NCBI GenBank assembly: GCA_030039005.1
Contig: JASHQT010000239.1
Coordinates: 1 to 21,387 of the forward strand
Reading direction: 5' to 3'
DNA: 21,387 nucleotides
Source of the DNA: Bryobacteraceae bacterium
GTDB taxonomy: Bacteria; Acidobacteriota; Terriglobia; Bryobacterales; Bryobacteraceae
The notes beneath the pieces were generated by a model that saw only the letters and a program-made list of their open reading frames with translations, did no database searches and was not told where the DNA came from. Below are positions 9,492-17,214 of the stretch, in pieces (within the stretch, counting starts at the first letter, position 1; each line of letters starts with the position of its first letter). Made by a program: the position numbers and the translations under genes.

Positions 9492-10267
9492 AGGCGCGCG
9501 TGAGCTGGGATAGTGACGGCCGATTGAAGCGGCTGGAACGTCCCCGGCCCCGGCGTACGGGTTTGCGGGCGCTCGAATGGATTTTTCTGCTGTTGGGACT
9601 CGTGGCGCTGGATTGCTATGTCTGGGTCAATACCAGCGCGGTGTTGTATCAGGCCTATGAAGACTGGGCGTTCGACCAAACCTTGCGCGGGCTGAAGCCC
9701 AGCATTGGCGGATTCGTTCGGGATGAGACGCACTTAGCGTTCGGCGGGCGCGAGAACGGAAAGATGGAGAGCGCCGAAACGCCCAAGCCCATGCCCAACG
9801 CCGGGGTTCCATCTCCTGAGACCCCGATGCCGCCTCCGGCGCTAAATGCGGTGATTGGCCGGCTGGAAATTCCGCGATTGAAGCTGGCAGTGATGGTGCG
9901 GGAAGGCGCCGGCGAAGGCACTCTACGCCGCGCCGTGGGCCACATTCCGGGAACAGCTCTTCCCGGCAACATCGGCAACATCGGCTTGGCCGGCCACCGC
10001 GATACCTTTTTCCGGGCTCTGCGCAATATCCGCAAGAACGACACCATCGAATTACAAACAACCGCCGGGACGTATCGTTACGTGGTGAACTCGACACGCA
10101 TCGTAACGCCACGCGATGTCAGCGTGCTGAAGGCATCCGGCGGCGAGACCTTGACGCTGGTGACCTGCTATCCGTTTTATTACGTAGGTTCGGCGCCCAG
10201 GCGGTTCATCGTGCATGCCACGCAAATCGCATCTATCCGCCAGCACCCACGGCAGTCAAGCTCTTAA
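9488..10267 (+). CDS. Class D-like sortase (cysteine transpeptidase)
   Basis: A 259-aa membrane-anchored transpeptidase. A basic N-terminus and one transmembrane helix (about 29-48) precede a Pro-rich linker (about 95-120). The sortase barrel follows (about 120-250) with the full catalytic set: H170 in GLAGHRDTFF, C227 in TLVTCYPF and R239 in APRRFIV. The wording around the His and Cys (TLVTCYP) fits class D/E rather than A or B. The fold lies outside the inner membrane and would cut the LPKTA protein between Thr and Ala, then join it to an unknown amine. Start ATG overlaps the VWA stop. Its 3' end overlaps the convergent sigma-54 activator gene by 35 nt. Sortases are typical of Gram-positive bacteria, so the setting is unusual. 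Assignment as sortase is firm; class is inferred. Confidence 0.93.
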   Translation: MKARVSWDSDGRLKRLERPRPRRTGLRALEWIFLLLGLVALDCYVWVNTSAVLYQAYEDWAFDQTLRGLKPSIGGFVRDETHLAFGGRENGKMESAETPKPMPNAGVPSPETPMPPPALNAVIGRLEIPRLKLAVMVREGAGEGTLRRAVGHIPGTALPGNIGNIGLAGHRDTFFRALRNIRKNDTIELQTTAGTYRYVVNSTRIVTPRDVSVLKASGGETLTLVTCYPFYYVGSAPRRFIVHATQIASIRQHPRQSSS

Positions 10268-11699
10268 GCTTCGCCGCCAGCGTGGTACGCTTCAGCCCGA
10301 GCATTTCCGCCGCTAGTTTCTTGTTGCCGCGCGTTTTGCGGAGGGCCTGCTCCAGAATGTTCAGCTCGATGCTACCTACCGTGCGCTCGAAATCCAGCCC
10401 CTGGTCCGGCACGGCGATCAAAGCACGCGCCCCAGGAGCATAGGCCACCGGGCGCTGCCGCGGCGGAAGCGGAAAGTCGCCGGGCAGAAGCACCAGGCGC
10501 TCGCCGCTTAAAACGATGGCCTTCTCCACGGCATTCTCCAGTTGGCGAACATTGCCGGGCCAATCGTGGCCGGTGAGGCGGGCGAGCGTCTCCTGCGAGA
10601 TTTGCTTAACGGGGAGATGTTCCTCCCGGCAAATTTTTTCGATGAAGTGTTGGACTAGCGGCGGCACGTCCGAGGGCCGCTCCCGCAAGGGCGGCAACGC
10701 AATCGGCACCACGTTCAGGCGGTAATATAGATCCTCGCGGAACTTGCCTTGCTTCACCAGCTCGGCTAAATCCGTGTGCGTCGCGGCCAGAACTCGGACG
10801 TCCACGCGAATGTTTTCCGAACTGCCCAGCCGCTGAAACTCGCGCTCCTGGATGGCGCGCAACAGCTTGGCTTGCAAACCGAAGGGCATGTCGCCGATTT
10901 CGTCCAGGAAAAGCGTGCCGTGATCGGCCTCCTCAAACCGTCCGATGCGCTGGCCCACCGCGCCGGTGAACGCGCCCTTCACGTGCCCGAACAGTTCGGC
11001 TTCGAGCAAGGCCTCCGGAAGCGCGCTACAGTTCACGGCCACCAAAGACGACCGGTTGCGGCCGCTGGCCTCATGGATGGAACGGGCCACCAGCTCCTTG
11101 CCCGTCCCGGTTTCGCCGGTGATCAGGACCGTGGACCGGCGCGGCGCTACCAGGCGAATCTGTTGCGCGACTTGCTGCATCGGACGGCTATCGCCGATCA
11201 GGAACTGGCGCCAGAACTCGCATTCCGATTCGACCGCCAGTTGCGCCGCCTGCTCGGCCCATTTCGAATTCGCAGCCAGGTAAAGCAGGCTGGTGGGATC
11301 CCCCTGTGTGTATACGTGGAATGCTCCCAGCCGAAGCAACCGGACGATCTCCGTGGAAGTCGCCGCCGGGGCATGCAATATCACTGGGGTACCGGGCTGA
11401 GCGCGTTGCAGCTCCTCGAGCAATAGACCCGAATATGCAACGGCGTCCCGCGTAGCTTCCTCCTCGAAGGCGTCTTGCCCTGCGATGCCGAGCGGATGCC
11501 GCACCAGCACGACGTCGAAATCCTGGACCCGAACCAGATCCAGCGCTTCGGCCGGGCTGTTTACCATGACCATGGAAGCCAGGACCGCACCCAGAATCTC
11601 GGAAGGCTGCTCGACAAGACACAAAACGCGCGGCGTGAGGCCCGGCGAAACCGAATTGGAAGAGCTGAGAATGGGCGTAACCTCCGACGCACATTCCAT
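10233..11699 (-). CDS. Sigma-54-dependent activator with degenerate receiver domain
   Basis: A 488-aa enhancer-binding protein. Residues about 23-145 look like a receiver fold ([29 protein letters not shown]), but the acidic pair, the phospho-Asp and the conserved Lys are replaced (LVEQ, LVRHP, VYTQ), so it is probably not controlled by phosphorylation. The AAA+ domain (about 170-400) has Walker A GETGTGKE at 195-202, the sigma-54 contact loop GAFTGA at 242-247, Walker B LFLDEIGD at 263-270 and LRERPSDV. A Fis-type HTH follows at about 448-480 ([20 protein letters not shown]). It needs RpoN and ATP to open promoters. The gene converges on the sortase operon, whose leader has a -24/-12 element, making that operon a likely target. 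ATG start with no clear ribosome-binding site. Confidence 0.93.
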   Translation of the reverse strand: MECASEVTPILSSSNSVSPGLTPRVLCLVEQPSEILGAVLASMVMVNSPAEALDLVRVQDFDVVLVRHPLGIAGQDAFEEEATRDAVAYSGLLLEELQRAQPGTPVILHAPAATSTEIVRLLRLGAFHVYTQGDPTSLLYLAANSKWAEQAAQLAVESECEFWRQFLIGDSRPMQQVAQQIRLVAPRRSTVLITGETGTGKELVARSIHEASGRNRSSLVAVNCSALPEALLEAELFGHVKGAFTGAVGQRIGRFEEADHGTLFLDEIGDMPFGLQAKLLRAIQEREFQRLGSSENIRVDVRVLAATHTDLAELVKQGKFREDLYYRLNVVPIALPPLRERPSDVPPLVQHFIEKICREEHLPVKQISQETLARLTGHDWPGNVRQLENAVEKAIVLSGERLVLLPGDFPLPPRQRPVAYAPGARALIAVPDQGLDFERTVGSIELNILEQALRKTRGNKKLAAEMLGLKRTTLAAKLKSLTAVGAGG

Positions 11700-11835
11700 C
11701 GGAACGGAAAGGAGAACGGATTATCGATCAATTTGCTTACTCCAGCGGCGCGGCCCGGGTGATATTGCCGGCGTAACGGGTTGGGATACCAAATCGGCTA
11801 CAACCAGCGCCGCCCGGTACACTACACTAGAACTT

Positions 11836-13131
11836 ATGAATGACACCGAGCGCATGTCGCGCCCGCTTTCGGTTGTCGATCCGGAAATCTATGAGGCGAT
11901 CCAGCGCGAAGCCGACCGCCAGCATAGCCGTTTGGAACTGATTGCGAGTGAAAATTTCACCTCCGAAGCCGTACTGGAAGCCACCGGCTCAGTCTTCACC
12001 AATAAGTACGCGGAAGGATATCCGGGAAAGCGTTATTACGGCGGGTGCGAATTCGTTGACCAAGTCGAGACCCTGGCGCGCGAGCGGGCCAAGAAGCTGT
12101 TCGAGGCCGAGTACGTCAACGTGCAGCCGCATTCGGGCTCGCAAGCCAATCAAGCCGCGTACGCGGCCGTGATCCAGCCGGGCGACGTGATTCTGGGCAT
12201 GAATTTGGCGCACGGCGGGCATTTGACCCACGGTCATCCGCTGAATTTTTCAGGCAAGACGTATCACGTGGTGGCGTACGGTGTCTCGCGCGACGATGAG
12301 CGCATCGATTACGCGGAACTGGCGCGGCTGGCCGAGGAGCACAAGCCGAAGCTCATCATCGCGGGCGGAAGCGCCTATCCGCGCATCATCGATTTCGCGA
12401 AGTTCCGCCAGATTGCCGATGCGGTGGGCGCGATACTCGTCGTCGACATGGCGCACTTTTCAGGTCTGGTGGCCGCCGGGCTTTATCCCAATCCGTGCCA
12501 ATGGGCCGACATCGTGACTTCCACCACGCACAAAACGCTGCGCGGACCGCGCTCGGGCATGATTTTGGCCCGGGCGCAGTATGGCGCCGCGATCGACAAA
12601 GCGCTTTTCCCGGGGATTCAGGGCGGTCCGCTGGTACACGTGGTGGCGGCCAAGGCGGTCTGTTTCCTGGAGGCTATGCAACCCGAATTCAGGGATTACT
12701 CACGGCAAGTGATCGCCAACGCGCAGATGCTGGCCCAAGGCTTGCAACAGCAGGGTTATCGCGTCGTGTCGGGCGGCACCGACACGCATTTGATGCTTGT
12801 GGACGTATTCGCCAAAGGCGTGCGCGGCAAAGAGGCCGAAACAGCGCTGGACGAGGCTTACATCACCGTCAATAAGAACGCGATTCCCTTCGACGTCAAT
12901 CCCCCGCTCAACCCGAGCGGCATCCGGCTGGGGAGTCCGGCGGTCACGACGCGCGGTTTCCGCGAGGCTGAAATGCGGCAGGTGGCGGCGTTGATCGCCG
13001 ATGCTCTGCAGGGAGTCCAATCGCAGGGGCCACAAGCGACAGACACTTTGCTCGCGGTGCGGCGCCGGGTGACCGAGTTGGCGGATCGTTTCCCGCTCTA
13101 CTCCTGGAAGCTGGCGCGCACCACGGCTTGA
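11836..13131 (+). CDS. glyA: Serine hydroxymethyltransferase
   Basis: A PLP enzyme that converts serine and tetrahydrofolate to glycine and 5,10-methylene-tetrahydrofolate in the cytoplasm, supplying one-carbon units for thymidylate, purine and methionine synthesis. The 431-aa length is typical. Signature regions: [10 protein letters not shown] at 32-41, [15 protein letters not shown] at 56-70, [11 protein letters not shown] at 95-105, [12 protein letters not shown] at 204-215, and the PLP lysine K233 in [15 protein letters not shown] 11836 was chosen because the family N-terminus starts here; the frame stays open far upstream only by chance. ATG 11854 is a possible alternative start. A glycosyltransferase begins 16 nt after the stop, probably in one transcript. 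Divergent from the sigma-54 activator, with 136 nt between them and no recognisable riboswitch. Confidence 0.97.
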   Translation: MNDTERMSRPLSVVDPEIYEAIQREADRQHSRLELIASENFTSEAVLEATGSVFTNKYAEGYPGKRYYGGCEFVDQVETLARERAKKLFEAEYVNVQPHSGSQANQAAYAAVIQPGDVILGMNLAHGGHLTHGHPLNFSGKTYHVVAYGVSRDDERIDYAELARLAEEHKPKLIIAGGSAYPRIIDFAKFRQIADAVGAILVVDMAHFSGLVAAGLYPNPCQWADIVTSTTHKTLRGPRSGMILARAQYGAAIDKALFPGIQGGPLVHVVAAKAVCFLEAMQPEFRDYSRQVIANAQMLAQGLQQQGYRVVSGGTDTHLMLVDVFAKGVRGKEAETALDEAYITVNKNAIPFDVNPPLNPSGIRLGSPAVTTRGFREAEMRQVAALIADALQGVQSQGPQATDTLLAVRRRVTELADRFPLYSWKLARTTA

Positions 13132-13147
13132 TGTCGCGGTTGTCCCG

Positions 13148-14341
13148 ATGGCGCTCCGGATCGTACTCGATGCCCGCCGAGTCGCGGATTTCGGTATCGG
13201 TACCTACATCCGCAATCTGGTTCGCTCGCTGGCGCGGGTAGATGACCGCAATCAGTACAAACTGATCACCACGGGGCCTCAGGTTCCCGAGCTCGCCGAG
13301 CTGCCGGGAAACTTTGAGACCGCCGTTTTCCCCGAACCCAAACGCGGCGCGGCGCCGGGCGGACTGGCGCAGATTCACTATGGGTTCTTCCTGCGCAAGC
13401 TGAACGCGGATCTTTTTCATATCCCGCTCAACGCCGTGCCCTTGTTCATGCCCAAACCGTACCTGGTGACCATTCATGATATGAGCACGCTGCTGTTTGC
13501 CAATGAGGCGGGTTACGGAAGCCGGCCGCGCCGCTTCTTTCTGCGCCGCGGACTCATTCGCGCCGATCGCGTGATCGCCGTTTCCATGGCTACCTGCCGC
13601 GATGTCGAGACGGTATTGGGGATCCCGGCCAGCCGCATGCGCGTGGTCTACAACGCGCCGGACCCGACGTTCTACGCCCATAAGCCCGCGGTGTTGGCGC
13701 GGGGCCGGGGAGAGGAACCCAGTTACGCTTCCGAAATCCAGCGCGTGTTGGATCGCTACCTGATCCAATACCCGTATCTGCTGTACGTCGGGCGAACGAA
13801 TCCCCATAAGAACATTCCCCGTCTGGTGGAAGCGTTTGCCGTATTGCGGGGTGAGATCCAGGACCACCCCGTTTATCGCGACCTGCGCTTGCTGATCATC
13901 GGCGACGAGATTTCCCGCTATCCCGCGCTGCGGCACGCCGTGATACAAAGCCGCGTCGAGGACAGCGTGCGGTTTCTCGGCTTCGTGCCCATCGAGACGC
14001 TGCGGGTTTTCTACCAAGGCGCGGCGGCCTTCGTCTTTCCGTCCTTGTACGAAGGCTTCGGACTGCCGCCGCTCGAAGCCATGGCCTGCGGCACTCCCGT
14101 AGTTTGCTCCAACGTCAGTTCGCTGCCCGAAGTGGTGGGCGACGCGGCCGAGATCGTAAATCCGGAGAACGTCTTCGATATCGCACGCGGGATGCGGGAG
14201 GTGCTGCTCGACGGTGCGCTGCGGGAGAGGCTGGTGGAACGCGGATTCGACCAGGCGCGCCGCTTCAGTTGGGAGCGCACCGCGCAGCAGGTTCTGGATG
14301 CCTACGAGGAAATCGGATCGTACAACAAACGGCCGCGCTGA
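13148..14341 (+). CDS. Family 4 (GT-B) glycosyltransferase
   Basis: A 397-aa retaining glycosyltransferase, likely using a nucleotide sugar for envelope or exopolysaccharide assembly at the cytoplasmic face. The N-terminal half carries the GT4 opening IVLDARRVADFGIGTYIRNL and LVTIHDMSTLLF. The C-terminal Rossmann half has LLYVGRTNPHKNI near 211-223, RFLGFVPIETLRVFYQGA, and the EX7E motif with E302 and E310 in YEGFGLPPLEAMACGTPVV. No transmembrane segment is evident. Acceptor and sugar are unknown. It lies 16 nt behind glyA, with no biochemical link obvious. Its last 40 nt overlap the convergent S24-like regulator gene. Confidence 0.93.
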   Translation: MALRIVLDARRVADFGIGTYIRNLVRSLARVDDRNQYKLITTGPQVPELAELPGNFETAVFPEPKRGAAPGGLAQIHYGFFLRKLNADLFHIPLNAVPLFMPKPYLVTIHDMSTLLFANEAGYGSRPRRFFLRRGLIRADRVIAVSMATCRDVETVLGIPASRMRVVYNAPDPTFYAHKPAVLARGRGEEPSYASEIQRVLDRYLIQYPYLLYVGRTNPHKNIPRLVEAFAVLRGEIQDHPVYRDLRLLIIGDEISRYPALRHAVIQSRVEDSVRFLGFVPIETLRVFYQGAAAFVFPSLYEGFGLPPLEAMACGTPVVCSNVSSLPEVVGDAAEIVNPENVFDIARGMREVLLDGALRERLVERGFDQARRFSWERTAQQVLDAYEEIGSYNKRPR

Positions 14342-14952
14342 GGTTCGCCGCGATCCTCTTCGCGGCCTAGCCATACGACACGCGCCTTGATGGCGCCGCC
14401 CGGCGCCCGCTCGTCTAGGATCTGCCGTACCAACGCTTCGTTGCCGTGTTCGATCACGTAGAGTCCCTCCGGCGAGATCTGGGAGCGGGCGCGTTCGGAG
14501 ACGTCCAGCAGCGCCAGATCGTAGGAGCCGAGCGTGCTGGCCATCTCGGGATCCGGTGACAGGTTGGCCATCCGCAGATCGGCCGGAACGATGACGGCGG
14601 ATAGGGGCGCCGGGAAGGTCTTCCGCCAGTCCACCTCGGCAGGCCAAGGGCGGCCCGGTCCGATGGGCGCCGCAAGAAATGGGATCTCGGCTACCCGCGG
14701 GTGGTGGCGGCGCCGCTCGAGCTGCGCTTCCAGTTCCTCGGTCGGAGCCAGATCGAGCAAGGACAAATGGAAATATTTTAATACTAAGTCGAAAACCTGA
14801 GGTGAGAGAGTTCGGACGCCCTTCAGCACATTATGAGCATGAGGCTGGGAAATGCCAACCAGACGGGCCAACCTTCGCTCGGTGAGCTCACCATTACGAA
14901 TTTCATTCCGGACGTAGGCCAGCAGTCTGAGGCGCGCGTCCTGGAAGTTCAA
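14302..14952 (-). CDS. XRE-type regulator with S24/LexA-like domain lacking catalytic residues
   Basis: A 216-aa DNA-binding regulator. The HTH (about 22-50) reads LTERRLARLVGISQPHAHNVL. A linker is followed by a C-terminal region (about 110-215) resembling the CI/LexA S24 fold: EMASTLGSYDLALLD aligns with the usual GDSMxPTLxDGDLVLVD, and GLYVIEHGNEALVRQI with GLYVVxxGxxxLVKRL. Under that alignment the Ser nucleophile is Glu (E137) and the general-base Lys is Arg (R176), so autocleavage is unlikely. Start TTG 14950-14952 is supported by AAGGAG 8 nt upstream (plus-strand 14961-14966). Divergent from the Cys-cluster/HTH gene at 15237 across an intergenic region with inverted repeats. The 3' end overlaps the glycosyltransferase by 40 nt. 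Likely a CI-like repressor without RecA-triggered cleavage; the S24 relation is by eye. Confidence 0.75.
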   Translation of the reverse strand: MNFQDARLRLLAYVRNEIRNGELTERRLARLVGISQPHAHNVLKGVRTLSPQVFDLVLKYFHLSLLDLAPTEELEAQLERRRHHPRVAEIPFLAAPIGPGRPWPAEVDWRKTFPAPLSAVIVPADLRMANLSPDPEMASTLGSYDLALLDVSERARSQISPEGLYVIEHGNEALVRQILDERAPGGAIKARVVWLGREEDRGEPQRGRLLYDPISS

Positions 14953-14960
14953 GTTGGCCT

Positions 14961-14966
14961 CTCCTT
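14961..14966 (-). promoter_or_regulatory. Ribosome-binding site supporting a TTG start
   Basis: On the minus strand this reads AAGGAG, followed by GAGGCCAAC-like spacing to TTG at 14952-14950. It supports the TTG as the start of the S24-like regulator; there is no ATG nearby in frame. Confidence 0.75.
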
Positions 14967-15236
14967 GTATTTCAATGTGAAATAGATCCCGGCGGGAATA
15001 AGAAAAAGGCGAAGAACAAACACATCACATTCACTAAGTGGAGCCAAGAAGCGAATCTTTGTAAACAAAACAGAGGCTTGGTTTTATCGGACTCTCTCCT
15101 TAGCTGGGGAAGGAATTCTTCCCTAGCCTGGGCGCGTGATTGCGTTGACGTGACTGCGAAGCGCGCCGAGACTGGAAATCACGTCGGCTGATATGACCCG
15201 CTTGTTATTCCGGGTTTTCCAAAAGGAAGAGAAAAG
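14967..15236. promoter_or_regulatory. Divergent intergenic region with three inverted repeats
   Basis: About 270 bases separate the S24-like regulator (minus) from the Cys-cluster/HTH gene (plus). Three dyads are visible. They are CACT-A-AGTG at 15032-15040, TTTGT-AA-ACAAA at 15058-15069, and the strongest, GCTGGGGAA - 7 nt - TTCCCTAGC at 15103-15127 (eight of nine positions pair, centred on GGAATTC). These are candidate operators. No T-tract follows, so they are unlikely to be terminators. A ribosome-binding site AAGGAAGAG at 15223-15231 serves the plus-strand gene. No confident -35/-10 pair was found. Confidence 0.45.
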
Positions 15237-15821
15237 ATGGAATGGAATAGATCCGAAACGCTGGCGCTCGCGGCGCCGGCGTGCAACATTTGCCTGGGCT
15301 TAGGATTGCGAATCGGCCGCCATGGGGCGACGCATCCCTGCAATTGCGTGTTACGAGCCATTTTCCGGGCATGTTTTGATCGCTTCCGCGAGTGTGTAAA
15401 CCGTGAGAAGTACATAAGCCGCGTAACGCTGGATCCGTTACCGGGCAAGGACCGCCGGGGTTCCTGGGGCCGGAAAGACGAAGAATTTGCCGCCGACTTC
15501 TGCCTGGTCAGTAAACGCACCTTGACCGGGCACGAGCATCAAATCTTCAAATATCATTTCCTGTTGGGGGCCGATTGGAAGGCCTGTTGCGCACGGCTGG
15601 GGATGGACCGCGGGAATTTTTTCCACGCCATCTATCGCATCGAGCAGAAGTTGGGCCGCGTTTTCCGGGAATTGGAGCCGTATTCGCTGTTCCCGGTGGA
15701 CGATTATTTCCACGGTCCTTCCAAAAACGTGACCAGTTGTCTCGCCCAGAAAGAAAACGTGGTTCCGATCCGCAAGCTCGCGGCGCTGCGTGTCTCGGTC
15801 CCCGACCAGCGCACGGCGTGA
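15237..15821 (+). CDS. Cys-cluster/HTH protein of unknown function, antiterminator-Q-like
   Basis: A 194-aa protein I cannot name. The N-terminus has a CxxC...CxC cluster (C16, C19, C35, C37) suggestive of a small zinc site. The middle (about 82-150) reads like a DNA-binding region. In particular, DWKACCARLGMDRGNFFHAIYRIEQKLG resembles the sigma region-4/phage antitermination Q-type helix-turn-helix, and FCLVSKRTLTGHEHQIFKYHFLLG is the helix before it. The C-terminal tail is polar and probably disordered. An AAGGAAGAG ribosome-binding site 5-6 nt before the ATG supports the start. Divergent from a CI-like regulator, with dyads between them, as in a phage-type switch. Regulatory function is inference from fold impression and context; zinc binding is inferred from cysteine spacing alone. 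Confidence 0.65.
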   Translation: MEWNRSETLALAAPACNICLGLGLRIGRHGATHPCNCVLRAIFRACFDRFRECVNREKYISRVTLDPLPGKDRRGSWGRKDEEFAADFCLVSKRTLTGHEHQIFKYHFLLGADWKACCARLGMDRGNFFHAIYRIEQKLGRVFRELEPYSLFPVDDYFHGPSKNVTSCLAQKENVVPIRKLAALRVSVPDQRTA

Positions 15822-15851
15822 ACTGAGCGCCTGGAGCAAGCCGGCCGATTC

Positions 15852-15878
15852 GAGGCGGACTGCTGGACGGTCCGCCTC
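15852..15878. terminator. Strong hairpin between convergent genes
   Basis: GAGGCGGAC at 15852-15860 and GTCCGCCTC at 15870-15878 form a perfect 9-bp stem around a 9-nt loop. It lies exactly between the convergent stops of the Cys-cluster/HTH gene (15821) and yceH (15877). A short T-run (15889-15893 region) follows on the plus strand after a gap of about 10 nt, so it is not a textbook intrinsic terminator. Position suggests a shared transcription end or mRNA-stabilising stem. Confidence 0.5.
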
Positions 15879-16509
15879 ATTCAAACTGTTTTTGAAATCC
15901 CGCGAACTGCTGCTTTAGCTCGTCGAGTTCGCGCCGCAACTGCGCAACTTCGGTCTCCAGTTCTGCGATCCGGTCCGCGCGTGGAACGGGTGTCATGTGT
16001 TCGGGCGCCGGCGGCGGGATCTCGGGTGGTCCCGACAAAAGATGGGCGTAGCGCGCTTCCTTCTCGCCGGGACGTCGAACGAGCTTGGTCACCAGCTCCG
16101 GAATGCGCTCCAGCACGGTCTCCACCTCGGCCGTGTCGTCAAAGTGGTGCATACGATCGGCCCGGGTGCGGAGCTCCCCTAAGGTCTGCGCTCCACGCAG
16201 CATCAGCTCGCACAGCAGCGCCAGCTCGCGGCGCCCCAGGTTGAGCTTCTCCGCAAGCCGGTGCCCGTATTTCGTGACGCGACTGCCCGCGCCGGTGATG
16301 TTCAGCGACAGTCCCTTCTCGCGCAACGACGACAGGGTGCGCTCCACGGTCTCTTCGTCGAAATGCACCGCCGGGTCGCGATTGGACTTTTGATTACAGG
16401 CGTTCACCAAAGCGTTCAATGACAACGGGTAATACTCGGGCGTCGTGACCTCTTTTTCGAGCAGACAGCCCAGTACACGGACCTCGCCCGAGTCCAGTAT
16501 TAAATCCAT
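15877..16509 (-). CDS. yceH: YceH family protein (DUF480)
   Basis: A 210-aa protein; E. coli YceH is about 215. The DUF480 signature is clear: MDLILDSGEVRVLGCLLEKE at the start, then TTPEYYPLSLNALVNACNQK and SNRDPAVHFDEETVERTL, followed by LMLRGAQTLGELRTRADRMH. The family folds as two winged-helix domains; its biochemical role is not established. The C-terminus (about 175-210) is a predicted coiled coil (RIAELETEVAQLRRELDELK), suggesting dimerisation. ATG start fits the family N-terminus exactly, although no strong ribosome-binding site is visible. A possible small ORF ends 37 nt upstream on the same strand. The stop falls in a 9-bp hairpin shared with the convergent neighbour. Confidence 0.95.
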   Translation of the reverse strand: MDLILDSGEVRVLGCLLEKEVTTPEYYPLSLNALVNACNQKSNRDPAVHFDEETVERTLSSLREKGLSLNITGAGSRVTKYGHRLAEKLNLGRRELALLCELMLRGAQTLGELRTRADRMHHFDDTAEVETVLERIPELVTKLVRRPGEKEARYAHLLSGPPEIPPPAPEHMTPVPRADRIAELETEVAQLRRELDELKQQFAGFQKQFE

Positions 16510-16546
16510 ATCAAGCTTCAGTTTGGCACGGGTGAATGGTGGCGTC

Positions 16547-16732
16547 CTACGCCGCAGGCCCCTGAGCGTCGTCCTCGCGCACTTCCCATGTCACGATGAA
16601 GTTCTCACCAGGGGGCGGGAGAATCGCTATCAGCATCTCCAGCAATTGCGGACTCCCACTGGGAGCCCATTCTGTTCGTTTGGGCGCACTGTCGGTCCCA
16701 CGAACGACAGCGCGCGTCAATTTTGCGCTCAT
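16547..16732 (-). CDS. Possible small protein, 61 aa, unknown
   Basis: An unrecognised short frame upstream of yceH. ATG 16732 is preceded by TTAGGTGGGCCA, a reasonable ribosome-binding site with AGGTGG about 5 nt away. The product starts MSAKLTRAVVRGTD and contains an amphipathic stretch PQLLEMLIAILPPPG, then ENFIVTWEVREDD before a short tail. No signal peptide or cysteine motif is present. An in-frame GTG 15 nt upstream is less likely because it sits inside the ribosome-binding site. The 37-nt gap to yceH would allow one transcript. Evidence is only the ribosome-binding site, codon pattern by eye and sensible residue composition, so it may be chance. Confidence 0.35.
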   Translation of the reverse strand: MSAKLTRAVVRGTDSAPKRTEWAPSGSPQLLEMLIAILPPPGENFIVTWEVREDDAQGPAA

Positions 16733-17214
16733 TGGCCCACCTAACACAGCAGGGATACAGCCGCTGGAACCAGCCTACCTTCAATAAGTACCTTCGAGGC
16801 GCGCGCGATATGCCGCACTTAGACGCAAGGCATAAGGCATGCCTCTCAGGGCGCCGCCAACTCGATTGAATTCTAAAGTGATCCTGTGTGGATCTGAGAT
16901 TGCCGTAGCCAGGCGATCGCCGGGCGATCCGGGAGCGCGCTTGGGTTCTGGGCGCGCGGAGGCACGGCTCGATGCCATCAAAGCCTGCTCGAATGATTTA
17001 CACTGTTAGGGTAGTTTTGGGCTCGAATGCAGTGGACTCGCATCGGCCGTTCAGCCGCTTCGAGGGTACCCCGCTCCGATCCGGGGATCAGGATCGCCTG
17101 CGGGGCTTTCTGACTTACAATAACGACACCGTACGGCCGCCTGGACACGCGAGCCGGAACTGACCCTGTGAACGCGTGTTGATGATGCGCGGAAAGGAGG
17201 AGCCGCAACTCGGC
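16733..17214. other. Gene-poor stretch upstream of the receiver-PAS-AAA regulator
   Basis: About 480 bases with no gene I can support. A 63-aa plus-strand frame (16972-17163) has no ribosome-binding site and an unconvincing product. A small dyad CCCCG-N7-CCGGGG-like lies around 17070-17086. GGAAAGGAGGAG at 17191-17202 is the ribosome-binding site of the next gene. TACAAT at 17116-17121 could be a -10 box but lacks a matching -35. Confidence 0.4.

Noticed and set aside
11485..11835. Upstream extension of glyA to 548 aa
   Set aside because: The extension overlaps the divergent activator gene and has no family match; the SHMT N-terminus begins at about 11836.
12944..14647. 567-aa minus-strand frame opposite the glycosyltransferase
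   Set aside because: Spans three real genes' antisense strand; no recognisable domain, while the plus-strand GT4 motifs are clear.
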